In this document: one piece after another, positions 36,066 to 44,149 of the stretch
Numbering within the stretch: position 1 is the stretch's first letter
Layout of the letters: the number at the start of each line of letters is the position of its first letter
NCBI RefSeq assembly: GCF_000302595.1
Contig: NZ_JH947125.1
Span: forward strand, 446,884 to 510,883
Source of the DNA: Pedobacter arcticus A12
GTDB taxonomy: Bacteria; Bacteroidota; Bacteroidia; Sphingobacteriales; Sphingobacteriaceae
Direction: 5' to 3'
Length of the DNA stretch: 64,000 nucleotides
The notes under the pieces: generated by a model
Seen by the model: only the letters and a program-made list of their open reading frames with translations
Databases searched by the model: none
Told to the model about the DNA's origin: nothing
Translations under genes and position numbers: made by a program

Positions 36066-36932
36066 ATGAAAATTAAAGCGGTATTGGCAGTTGCAGGGGT
36101 TGCATTGATTATGGCGTCCTGTTCTGCACCAAGAAAATTAAGAGAGGCACAAGCCCAAAATAAAACACTTGATAGCCTTTACAGAGATTTACAAAATCAA
36201 CTATTAGCCTGCGAGAATGCGAAAAAAAGTAGCAGTGCAGATTATCAAATGCGGATAAAAAACCTTAACGAACAGCTGTCAAATGTGAAAGGTAGCAATA
36301 GCCAAATGGTTAATCAGCTAAAAGACCTGTCTGTAATTACCGGAACACAGGCGGAAAGCATCAATAAATCTTTAGAAAATATAGGCGCAAAAGACAGTTA
36401 CATTAGAGATTTACAATCAGCCATACAAAGAAAAGATTCTTTGAATATGGCTTTGGTAATGAATTTAAAAGGAGCCATTGGCAATATGGATGATAAAGAC
36501 ATCAATATTAAGGTAGATAAAGGTGTGGTTTATATCGATATTTCTGATAAACTTTTGTTTAAAAGCGGAAGTTACCAAGTTAACGAAGGTGCTAAAAATG
36601 TGTTAGGCAAAGTAGCGAAAGTGCTGTTGAACCAACCTGATATTGAGTTTATGGTTGAAGGACATACCGATAATGTTCCATACAAATCTACCGGGGTAAT
36701 TTTAGATAATTGGGATTTAAGTGTTAAACGAGCTACTTCTGTAGTGCGGATTCTCCAAGACCAATATAACATTCCACCGGCTAAAATGACCGCCGCCGGC
36801 AGAAGTGAATATGTACCGGTTAGTACTAACGATACTGCGGATGGTAAGGCTGCAAACAGAAGAACGCGTATTGTAATTCTTCCACAGTTAGATCAATTCT
36901 TTAAATTATTGGAAACACCACAACGGAAATAA
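36066..36932 (+). CDS. OmpA family lipoprotein
   Basis: 288 residues. The lipobox Cys is at residue 19 (IMASCSAPRK). A helical coiled-coil segment (about 25-130) precedes a C-terminal OmpA domain (about 160-275) with IEFMVEGHTDNVPYKSTG, NWDLSVKRATSVVRIL and GRSEYVPVSTN, the residues that grip peptidoglycan diaminopimelate. It should tether the outer membrane to the cell wall. It is divergent from the DUF4175 gene and ends at a strong terminator. Confidence 0.93.
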   Translation: MKIKAVLAVAGVALIMASCSAPRKLREAQAQNKTLDSLYRDLQNQLLACENAKKSSSADYQMRIKNLNEQLSNVKGSNSQMVNQLKDLSVITGTQAESINKSLENIGAKDSYIRDLQSAIQRKDSLNMALVMNLKGAIGNMDDKDINIKVDKGVVYIDISDKLLFKSGSYQVNEGAKNVLGKVAKVLLNQPDIEFMVEGHTDNVPYKSTGVILDNWDLSVKRATSVVRILQDQYNIPPAKMTAAGRSEYVPVSTNDTADGKAANRRTRIVILPQLDQFFKLLETPQRK

Positions 36933-36951
36933 TTCAGATATATTTAAATGT

Positions 36952-36980
36952 AAAAGACCGGTTTTTCACCGGTCTTTTTT
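36952..36980 (+). terminator. terminator of the OmpA gene, probably bidirectional
   Basis: Stem AAAAGACCGGT (36952-36962) with ACCGGTCTTTT (36968-36978), a 5-base loop, then a T run. The A run on the left means it can also stop minus-strand transcription from egtB. Confidence 0.92.
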
Positions 36981-37016
36981 TGTTTCTACATTATACCGTT
37001 TGTCTTTATTCCTAAG

Positions 37017-38165
37017 CTACTTAACCAATCTAATCCCGCTGTACATCCACCGTAAATTAGCGTGGAAGAAATTGCGATAAGTAAACCGTTGATGCCCTGG
37101 CGAAGTGGCCACAGAAGCACCACGTAAAACTTTTTGGTTTACCATAAATTTACCATTGTACTCGCCAATTGCGCCAGGAGCTTTTACAAAATTTGGATAG
37201 GGTAGGTAAGCACTTTCTGTCCATTCCCAAAGTTTTCCCCAATCCAATTCAGCCGAAGCAACTTCCCATTCAAATTCTGTAGGTAAACGCATGTTTTTAA
37301 ATGCTGCAAATGCCCAAGCTTCGTAAAAACTAATATGGCAAACCGGTTCATCCATATTAATCGGGTTTAAACCTTGTAAATCATACCTAAACCATTGTTC
37401 ATCAACTAGGTGCCAGTATAAAGGTGCGTTAATGTCGTTGTTACGTACCCAATCCCAAGCTTCTGAATGCCAAAACTTGAAATTCTGATAACCGCCTTGG
37501 GTTATGAATTCTAAATATTCAGCATTGCTAACCAAGCTTTTCGAAATCTCGAAACTGTTGATGTAAACTTTATGTCTTCCCAGCTCATTGTCAAAGCAGA
37601 AATCTTTCCCAGCATAACCAATTTCATAAACCCCTTCGTTTATAGCTGCAAATCCGCTTCCCCCGGCAGTCAAATTGCATTCAATATTTTCAGTTGCATA
37701 AGCCGGAAATAAAGGGTTATGCCCCAAAATATATTTGATATCGTAACATAATAGTTCCTGGTGCTGTTGCTCATGGTTTAGCCCTAACGTTATTAACGCC
37801 TTAACCTCGTCACTTACCTCACAAGCTAAAAACCGAACCATAGCTTCGTCCACATAGGCTCGGTACCGGTAAACATCCTGCACAGTTGGCCTACTCAAAT
37901 TCCCACGATCGGTACGGATCACCCTTGCCCCAACAGTTTCGTAATAACTGTTAAAAACAAAGTTGTAATTTTCATCAAATACCTCATATTTAACAGCGTT
38001 TAGCTTCAAAATAAAAGTCTCAAAAAACCAAGTGGTATGTCCTAAGTGCCATTTCGGCGGACTAACATCAACCACAGGTTGCACCACATAATCTTCGGTT
38101 TGCAATGGTTCGCAAATTGTTGCTGTATGTTGTCTTATGTTAAGGTAGGTTTCTGCTAAATTCAT
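37017..38165 (-). CDS. egtB: ergothioneine synthase EgtB (hercynine sulfoxide-forming)
   Basis: 382 residues from the ATG at 38165 (MNLAETYLNIRQ); an ATG 27 bases upstream would add nine basic residues without family support. The DinB_2-type N-terminus has the iron-binding histidines in KWHLGHTTWFFE and LNHEQQHQELL, and the C-terminal half is a formylglycine-generating-enzyme-like fold (EFEWEVASAELDWGKLWEW, LRGASVATSPGHQRFTYRNF). It joins hercynine to a thiol donor with oxygen. egtD is present at 30 kb; other steps (egtC- or egtE-like) are not visible in this window. Confidence 0.9.
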   Translation of the reverse strand: MNLAETYLNIRQHTATICEPLQTEDYVVQPVVDVSPPKWHLGHTTWFFETFILKLNAVKYEVFDENYNFVFNSYYETVGARVIRTDRGNLSRPTVQDVYRYRAYVDEAMVRFLACEVSDEVKALITLGLNHEQQHQELLCYDIKYILGHNPLFPAYATENIECNLTAGGSGFAAINEGVYEIGYAGKDFCFDNELGRHKVYINSFEISKSLVSNAEYLEFITQGGYQNFKFWHSEAWDWVRNNDINAPLYWHLVDEQWFRYDLQGLNPINMDEPVCHISFYEAWAFAAFKNMRLPTEFEWEVASAELDWGKLWEWTESAYLPYPNFVKAPGAIGEYNGKFMVNQKVLRGASVATSPGHQRFTYRNFFHANLRWMYSGIRLVK

Positions 38166-38256
38166 TGGTTTGTCTTTAAGTTTTGATTTCAATTCCTATT
38201 AAAGAATCTGTTTTCCTGCAATAGGAGCCTTATGCTTTTGCCTTTAGTTTTTTTAA

Positions 38257-38390
38257 GGGCGTTCCCTAAAGGTCGGCGTATGTCGCACTCCGCTCCGCTA
38301 CGGTTTTTTTATGATAAAAAATCATAAAAAGAACAGGCTTTTACAGCGCACATTCCCATTCCTAAAAGCCTTGCTTTATCCGCCTAACGC
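38257..38390. repeat. intergenic repeat element with GGGCGTTCCC and CTAACGC ends
   Basis: The segment opens with GGGCGTTCCCTAAAGGTCGG, is locally GC-rich (CGCACTCCGCTCCGCTACGG), has a perfect 10-bp hairpin in its middle (TTTTTATGAT at 38306-38315 with 38321-38330), and ends CCTTGCTTTATCCGCCTAACGC minus two bases at each side. I recall similar GGGCGT...CTAACGC segments scattered between genes in many Bacteroidetes. Only one copy is in this window. Confidence 0.45.
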
Positions 38391-38519
38391 AACCAATATT
38401 AAGCCAAAAAAATAAAGGTTTCTAACTATCTCAGAACTTCGGTCGATAGTTTGTTTTTCCATTTCAATATAATGAGCTCATCTAAAATTGGCTATAATTG
38501 GATTTTAAACCTCTTTGAA

Positions 38520-38566
38520 AAAGAAAAAGCCGTGTAAAGCTATTTTAGGTTTAGCGATACACGGCC
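38520..38566 (-). terminator. terminator of the DUF4286-rfbC-rluF group
   Basis: On the minus strand an 8-bp stem (GCCGTGTA at 38529-38536 with TACACGGC at 38558-38565) encloses a second stem (GCTA with TAGC) and is followed by TTTTTCTTTTT. It begins about 25 bases after the pseudouridine synthase stop. Confidence 0.8.
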
Positions 38567-38590
38567 GAAATTTCGGTCTAAAAAAAGACG

Positions 38591-39385
38591 CTAAATGTAT
38601 TTGTTCTGTTTCTTGCTCACTTTTCTAACGCCCGTATCGCCTTTAGAAGCTTCTTCAGTTTTACTGGATCTAGAAACTAAACCCATAATTTCTGATACCT
38701 CTTCACGGGTAAGATTTCTAAATGTGCCTACCGGTATATTTTTGGTTGTAATATTCATCACCCTAGTACGCTTTAAACGCGTAACATCGTAACCTAAGTA
38801 TTCGCACATTTTACGGATCTGGCGGTTTAAGCCTTGGGTAAGTATAATGTTGAAAGTAGATTCTCCTTCTTTCCTTACCAAGCATTTTTGAGTTACGGTA
38901 TCCATTATAGGCACACCATTTCCCATTTTTCGTAAAAAATCAATGGTTATGGGTTTGTTTACCGTAACCACATATTCTTTTTCGTGGTTATTGCCCGCTC
39001 TTAAAACTTTGTTCACAATGTCGCCATCGCTGGTCAAAAAAATCAATCCTTCAGATAGTTTATCCAACCTCCCGATAGGGAAAATACGTCTGGGATGACC
39101 TATATAATCAATAATATTTCCTTCAACGTGTCTTTCTGTAGTGCAGGTAATTCCTTTGGGTTTATTAAACGCAATATAAATCGAGTCGCTTTCATCCTTA
39201 AATCTCACCCGTCTATCGTCTACCCTAACATCGTCGCTATCACTTACTTTATCGCCTAAAATAGCTTCTCTGCCATTAATAGTTACTCGCCTTTCCAAAA
39301 TTGCTTTGTCAGCATCTCTTCTGGAGCAGAAACCAGTATCACTAATGGCTTTGTTTAATCTTAAAGTTTTTTGGTTTAAAGCCAT
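38591..39385 (-). CDS. rluF: RluF-type 23S rRNA pseudouridine synthase
   Basis: 264 residues from the ATG at 39385 (MALNQKTLRLNKAISD); the longer open frame upstream overlaps rfbC and lacks family sequence. An S4 RNA-binding domain (about 8-65, FCSRRDADKAILERRVTING) is followed by the pseudouridine synthase fold: IAFNKPKGITCTTE, GRLDKLSEGLIFLTSDG with the catalytic Asp, EKEYVVTV and GLNRQIRKMCEYLGY. The end is lysine-rich. By family it modifies U2604 or nearby positions of 23S rRNA. Confidence 0.88.
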   Translation of the reverse strand: MALNQKTLRLNKAISDTGFCSRRDADKAILERRVTINGREAILGDKVSDSDDVRVDDRRVRFKDESDSIYIAFNKPKGITCTTERHVEGNIIDYIGHPRRIFPIGRLDKLSEGLIFLTSDGDIVNKVLRAGNNHEKEYVVTVNKPITIDFLRKMGNGVPIMDTVTQKCLVRKEGESTFNIILTQGLNRQIRKMCEYLGYDVTRLKRTRVMNITTKNIPVGTFRNLTREEVSEIMGLVSRSSKTEEASKGDTGVRKVSKKQNKYI

Positions 39386-39395
39386 AATTTTAAAT

Positions 39396-39944
39396 TTAAA
39401 AAGGACTGTTGATGGTAGAAAATGCCGGTAAAACCGCATCTTTTGGTGAAACCACCGTGTCCTCAAAATTAATTCCCCAATCTATACGCAAATCTTTGTC
39501 ATTCCAGATTACGCCTATCTCCGCATCTTTATGGAAAAGTCCAGTGCACTTATAGTTGAAAATGGTTTTATCTTCTAAAGTTAAAAAGCCATGTAAAAAT
39601 CCTGGAGGTACGTAAAACATTTTGTTGTTTTCTCCGCTGAGTTCCACACTAAAATGCTGACCATAAGTAGGAGAGTCTTTTCTGATATCTACTGCAACAT
39701 CCAATACTTTTCCTTGCACTACCCGTACCAGTTTCCCTTGCGCATAAGGTGTAGCTTGTGCATGTAAACCACGTAAAGCATTTTTATGCGAGTAAGATTG
39801 ATTGTCTTGAACAAATTCTGCGTTTAAACCTAATTTTTCAAAAAGAGCCTTGTTGTAACTTTCAAAAAAGTAGCCTCTATCATCTTTCCAAATTTTGGGT
39901 TCAATAATAACTAAATCTTTAATAGGGGTTTCAATAATATTCAT
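39396..39944 (-). CDS. rfbC: dTDP-4-dehydrorhamnose 3,5-epimerase
   Basis: 182 residues, the usual length. Family segments are WKDDRGYFFESYN, FVQDNQSYSHKNALRGLHAQ with the catalytic base His61, GKLVRVVQGKVLDVAVDIR and VPPGFLHGFLTL. It makes dTDP-4-keto-L-rhamnose for cell-surface polysaccharides. The other dTDP-rhamnose genes (rfbA, rfbB, rfbD) are not beside it. It abuts the DUF4286 gene without a gap. Confidence 0.93.
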   Translation of the reverse strand: MNIIETPIKDLVIIEPKIWKDDRGYFFESYNKALFEKLGLNAEFVQDNQSYSHKNALRGLHAQATPYAQGKLVRVVQGKVLDVAVDIRKDSPTYGQHFSVELSGENNKMFYVPPGFLHGFLTLEDKTIFNYKCTGLFHKDAEIGVIWNDKDLRIDWGINFEDTVVSPKDAVLPAFSTINSPF

Positions 39945-40244
39945 CTATACTTTTTCTAATACGCTCCTAAAAGAAACAAACTGCTCAGGAAACTTTTTTA
40001 AAATATCTTCTTGCAACTTTGGCGAGTAATCTTTCCGATAATCTTCTAAATGCTCTGCATCATTGGTAACATATTGTGCGCAGTAGGTTATGCCTTCATT
40101 TATGGGCTCTGTTAACCTTAAAAGATGACAATCAATAAATTTACCGCTCGCCATTACCGCAGGCATATGCACATTTTGCATGTATTGGATATACTCTTCG
40201 TGGATAGTATCCTCAATAATAGTAGTTACGTTATAAATAATCAT
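39945..40244 (-). CDS. DUF4286 family small protein
   Basis: 99 residues with the DUF4286 pattern: IIYNVTTIIEDTIHEEYIQYM, HMPAVMASGKF, TYCAQYVTNDAEHLEDYRKD and FPEQFVSFRSVLEKV. It looks like a ferredoxin-like dimeric alpha/beta-barrel fold, cytoplasmic. Function unknown. It lies 27 bp after the TPR gene and directly before rfbC. Confidence 0.85.
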   Translation of the reverse strand: MIIYNVTTIIEDTIHEEYIQYMQNVHMPAVMASGKFIDCHLLRLTEPINEGITYCAQYVTNDAEHLEDYRKDYSPKLQEDILKKFPEQFVSFRSVLEKV

Positions 40245-40271
40245 GGCGCTAAGTTAATCAACGGCTTTTTA

Positions 40272-42086
40272 TTACAGCGCATCTCCCCTTAAATTTCTAA
40301 ATCTTTTGCGGGCCTCTATCAAATATAAACTCCCAGGGTATTGATTCATCAATTGCTGGTAATACTTTTTAGCAGCATTTAAATCCTGTAAATTCTCTTC
40401 TTCTAACACCGCAAGTTTAAAAAGCGCATCGTCTGCCCAAATGCTGTTGGGATAATTTTTTACAATGGTACTAAGGTTATTTTGTGCAGTTTGATATTGT
40501 TGTTGTTTAATGTAAATGTTTGATTTTAGCATCAGCACATCATCAAACAAGCTAGATTGCGGGTATAACGCAGTTAAACTATCCAATGTTTTAATAGCTT
40601 CGCTAGGTTTGTTTTTTAGCTGTAACAAATCGGCTTTTGCATACATTTTTAAAGCATTCCCGGTACTGTCAACAGCTAAATCATCCTGAATGAGTAGGCT
40701 TAGATCAAGCGCATCGTTAGCAATCAATTGCGATGTGGAAGCTTTTAGCACATCTAACTGCGCTTTTGCCCAGCTAAAATCTCCGTTGTAAAAAGAAAGT
40801 TTAGCATTTTTAAACTTCGCTTCCTGCCCAATTGGGTGGTCTTTAAAATTTTTTTCTACCTGGCCGTATAAAAGCGCAGCATCCCAAGGTTGGTTATTTA
40901 AAATATAAATAGTTGCCAAATCTAGCTTAAGCTGCGCAGCAATATCCGGATTTATATTGGGTAGGCTTATTGCTTTTTCCAGTAATAAGGTAGCCTCTTG
41001 TGTTTTAGTGCCGTAAAAAGCTTTTAAATTAGCTAAGGCTCTAATTGCAAAAATGGTTTGTGGGTTTTCGCCGTATTCTTTCAAAAGTAGTTCGTAATCG
41101 GTACTTAACTGCTCTATTTGTTGTTGCGAATAGGTGCCGTCAATTACCTGTTGGTTTTTAAGCTGTAACATCGCCACTTTAGATGCGATATAATAAGGCG
41201 TGTTTTGGCCTTTTGTTAAAATATATTGGTAAGCTTTTTCGGCAGTAGCATAAGCGTTGTTTTCTATCAAAATATTTGCAAAGTTATAAAGGGAAGCCCC
41301 ATCATCCTGCGTTCTTTTATCTAAGGCAATCAGCTGTACAAGAGCTAAATCATATTGTTTTTGCTGTAGATAAGCCCAAGCCAGCAAGTTTATAAAAGTG
41401 GTGTTCTGGGGGTCCTTTTGTATCTTTTTCAGCAATAAAGACTTTAATGTTGCGTAATCTTCATCACGTTCGTAGGTTCTGGCCAGGTTGTTTTTTGCAT
41501 TCGCCAAAAAGCTTGGTTGATAAACTAAGGTGTTTAAAACCTCATCGGTAAGTTCTGCTTTTTGTTTTTTAAACCGATATAAATTAATAAGCTCGAAGCT
41601 AAAAGCATACTCATCTTTTAATAATTTTCTGCCCGTTAAAAAACATTTAATAGCATAATCGTAATTTCCGGTGCTGTAAAAGGAATTGGCAATGCCGCTT
41701 ATTGCAAATTCATCTTTGGGCATTTTATTTAAAACATCATCAAAAGTTTTGTCGGCCTTGTCAACTTCGCCTTTTTCTAAATACAATTGCCCCAAATTAA
41801 TGCCGTATTTGGAGTTGATTTTTAACCTTTTAGTAACTATTTTTTCGGCCTCGCTGTAGTTTTTGAGTTTTAGAAGTGTGTTAAAGTAAGCTTCAAAATA
41901 AAAGTCATTTTCGGTATTGTGCTGATAAAATTTTTGATAGATGGCTAAAGATTTATCATATTCGCCATTGTTATAAAATTGACGAGCCAACTCCATATCA
42001 TTTACCGAATTTTGGCTTTTTGCATAATTAAAGCATGCAAGCAAAAGAAGTACAGTGCTTAAAATCTTAAAAGGTTTACACATCAA
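40272..42086 (-). CDS. exported TPR-repeat protein
   Basis: 604 residues with a signal peptide (cleavage near residue 25, AKSQN) and about a dozen tetratricopeptide repeats over the whole length, such as ARQFYNNGEYDKSLAIYQKF, AISGIANSFYSTGNYDYAIK and ADDALFKLAVLEEENLQD. The final repeats (VKNYPNSIWADDALFKLA, QYPGSLYLIEARKRFR) resemble BamD- and YbgF-type repeats. It is probably a periplasmic scaffold. The likely operon is TPR, DUF4286, rfbC, rluF. Confidence 0.85.
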   Translation of the reverse strand: MMCKPFKILSTVLLLLACFNYAKSQNSVNDMELARQFYNNGEYDKSLAIYQKFYQHNTENDFYFEAYFNTLLKLKNYSEAEKIVTKRLKINSKYGINLGQLYLEKGEVDKADKTFDDVLNKMPKDEFAISGIANSFYSTGNYDYAIKCFLTGRKLLKDEYAFSFELINLYRFKKQKAELTDEVLNTLVYQPSFLANAKNNLARTYERDEDYATLKSLLLKKIQKDPQNTTFINLLAWAYLQQKQYDLALVQLIALDKRTQDDGASLYNFANILIENNAYATAEKAYQYILTKGQNTPYYIASKVAMLQLKNQQVIDGTYSQQQIEQLSTDYELLLKEYGENPQTIFAIRALANLKAFYGTKTQEATLLLEKAISLPNINPDIAAQLKLDLATIYILNNQPWDAALLYGQVEKNFKDHPIGQEAKFKNAKLSFYNGDFSWAKAQLDVLKASTSQLIANDALDLSLLIQDDLAVDSTGNALKMYAKADLLQLKNKPSEAIKTLDSLTALYPQSSLFDDVLMLKSNIYIKQQQYQTAQNNLSTIVKNYPNSIWADDALFKLAVLEEENLQDLNAAKKYYQQLMNQYPGSLYLIEARKRFRNLRGDAL

Positions 42087-42265
42087 TGCTAAAATAGAAA
42101 TTTCTTGTGGCTATTGTTAAAATCAGGTTTATAAATAGTGTATTCTAAATGTTACTGCCGTTATAAACCTTACTCGTGTTTTAATACCTAATTTGGTTTT
42201 GTGTTAAACTCACGTTTGCAAACTTTTTTCTGGATGTTGTATAAATAAAGTAACAAAAAGATTTA

Positions 42266-44143
42266 ATGCCCTATTGGATTAAAAAATATTACCTTATAAC
42301 TGTTCTATTGATAGCTGGATGTTCTACACATCCAGTGGTAGAGGTGTTGCCGGTAGATGCCTTTTTTAAAAACGCCCAACAATTTAATTATCGTATTTCG
42401 CCTAACGGTAAAGCCCTTGCTTTTTTACAGACTTATAAAGGTAAAATGAATGTTTTTGTACGTTCAATTGATGATACCACTAGATTACAGTTAACAAAGT
42501 TCGAGGATTCATCTATCCGAGATTTTAGCTGGGTGGGTAATAATAGGTTGTTTTGTGAAAAAGAAAGAGACACTAACAATAGGTGTGGTGCTTTCCTGAT
42601 CAATAAAGATGGAACAAATTATACTTCGATTAAGAGTAGAGCTGGTACAAAACTAAGTATCCTTGATAATAGCGTTCACGCTAGCCAGGTATTAATTACT
42701 AGTAACGAGCGGGACGAATCGTTTTTTGATGTTTACCACTTAAATATAGAAAATGGTTCGAAAAAGCTGTTCGTAGAGAATCCCGGCAATATTTTACTTT
42801 GGTTTGCAGATGAAAAGGGAGATGTTAATTTAGGTGCCGGTAGTGATGGAGTAAACGAAACGATTTATTACAGGGAAAACATCGAAGAAAAATTCAAAGC
42901 TATATTCAGTAATAATTTTAAGAGTACCTTAAAACCTTTAGGGTTTACAAAAAACAAGCGATACATTTACGCATTGTCGGATCTTAATCGCGATAAGCTT
43001 GCATTGGTTGAGTTTGACTGTTTAGAAGGTAAAGAGTCGAAGCTGATCTATCAGCATCCAGATGCGGATATCCTCGAAGTTTTGACTTCGGGGTTAAATA
43101 AAGAACCAGCTCTGGTAGCTTATGATTTAGACCGAAGACAAAGGCATTTCCTAAACCAAACGTATAAAGAAATATATGAGGATATCTCGGATAAACTCCC
43201 AAATCAAGAAATAAAAATAATAGATATTTCTGAGCGTAATCTCATTATTAAAGTCTACACGGATAGAAATCCCGGGGCTTTCTATAGCTATAACATTGAA
43301 AAACGAAGTCTTAAAAAATTATCTGAAGTTAATCCTGAAATTGAGCCTGCCAATATGTGTAGCATGCAGGCAATTAGCTATCAAACAAAAGATGGCTTAA
43401 CGATTCATGGGTATTTAACTTTGCCCTTAGGTAAAAAGAAAGAAAATTTGCCTTGCGTAATATTACCGCATCAAGGTCCAAGTCAACGGAATGTCTTTGG
43501 TTTTTTACCAGAGGTGCAGTTTTTGGCCAATAGGGGTTATGCCGTTCTGCAGATGAATTATAGAGGTTCCACCGGTTATGGTAAAAAATTTGAGAATGCC
43601 GGGTTTAAGCAATGGGGTGCTAAAATGCAGGATGATATTTTTGATGGAGTTGCCTGGCTTATAAAAGAGGGTATTGCAAATCCCTCGCAAATAGGAGTTT
43701 TTGGTTATGGTTTTGGGGGTTACGCAGCATTAAACCAAGTTATTAATCATCCTGACACTTATAAGTGTGCTGCTTCTTATTCGGGCTACATTAATTTATT
43801 TACATACATTAAAGGCTATCCAGCACATTTTAAGCCTTACAAGTTAATGTTGAACGAGATGATTGGGGATCCAGAAACAGATGTTGATTATCTTAAAAGT
43901 GCGTCGCCGGTTTTTCAGATCGAAAAAATAAAAACACCCATTTTGATTGCACAAGGCGGAAAAGACGCTAAAGTAAACGTTAATGAAACAAATCAATTTG
44001 TAAAAGAACTTCGTAAAAAAAATATTCCTATTAAGTACATCTTAAATGAGAATGAGACACAGTTATTTAAAAATGTAGACAATAAAATCAGATTTTATAC
44101 GGAGCTTGTAGACTTTTTAGACCAACATCTTAAACCACATTAA
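42266..44143 (+). CDS. S9-family peptidase-like lipoprotein lacking the catalytic Ser and His
   Basis: 625 residues. Lipobox Cys at 19 (LLIAGCSTHP). An N-terminal beta-propeller (about 40-360) precedes an alpha/beta-hydrolase domain (about 365-622) as in prolyl oligopeptidase-like enzymes: GLTIHGYLTLPLG, VLQMNYRGSTGYGKKF, PILIAQGGKDAKVNVNE. The nucleophile elbow is GYGFGG (480-485) where active enzymes have GxSxGG, so Ser is Gly482; the position of the catalytic His is Gln599 (NENETQLF in place of DEGHGF). Asp567 remains. The protein is therefore predicted to be non-catalytic. It ends 6 bp before a histidine kinase gene, suggesting a periplasmic ligand-binding or sensing role for that kinase. 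Confidence 0.85.
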   Translation: MPYWIKKYYLITVLLIAGCSTHPVVEVLPVDAFFKNAQQFNYRISPNGKALAFLQTYKGKMNVFVRSIDDTTRLQLTKFEDSSIRDFSWVGNNRLFCEKERDTNNRCGAFLINKDGTNYTSIKSRAGTKLSILDNSVHASQVLITSNERDESFFDVYHLNIENGSKKLFVENPGNILLWFADEKGDVNLGAGSDGVNETIYYRENIEEKFKAIFSNNFKSTLKPLGFTKNKRYIYALSDLNRDKLALVEFDCLEGKESKLIYQHPDADILEVLTSGLNKEPALVAYDLDRRQRHFLNQTYKEIYEDISDKLPNQEIKIIDISERNLIIKVYTDRNPGAFYSYNIEKRSLKKLSEVNPEIEPANMCSMQAISYQTKDGLTIHGYLTLPLGKKKENLPCVILPHQGPSQRNVFGFLPEVQFLANRGYAVLQMNYRGSTGYGKKFENAGFKQWGAKMQDDIFDGVAWLIKEGIANPSQIGVFGYGFGGYAALNQVINHPDTYKCAASYSGYINLFTYIKGYPAHFKPYKLMLNEMIGDPETDVDYLKSASPVFQIEKIKTPILIAQGGKDAKVNVNETNQFVKELRKKNIPIKYILNENETQLFKNVDNKIRFYTELVDFLDQHLKPH

Positions 44144-44149
44144 CGTTAA

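Larger units (their letters stand above)
38166..38590. other. 425-base intergenic region between rluF-type gene and egtB
   Basis: Contains a Bacteroidetes-type intergenic repeat (38257-38390) and the rluF terminator (38520-38566); no further gene is seen. Confidence 0.7.

Noticed and set aside
39386-39466. Extended N-terminus of the RluF protein
   Set aside because: The extension lies over the end of rfbC and is not family-like; the ATG at 39385 gives a standard S4 domain start.
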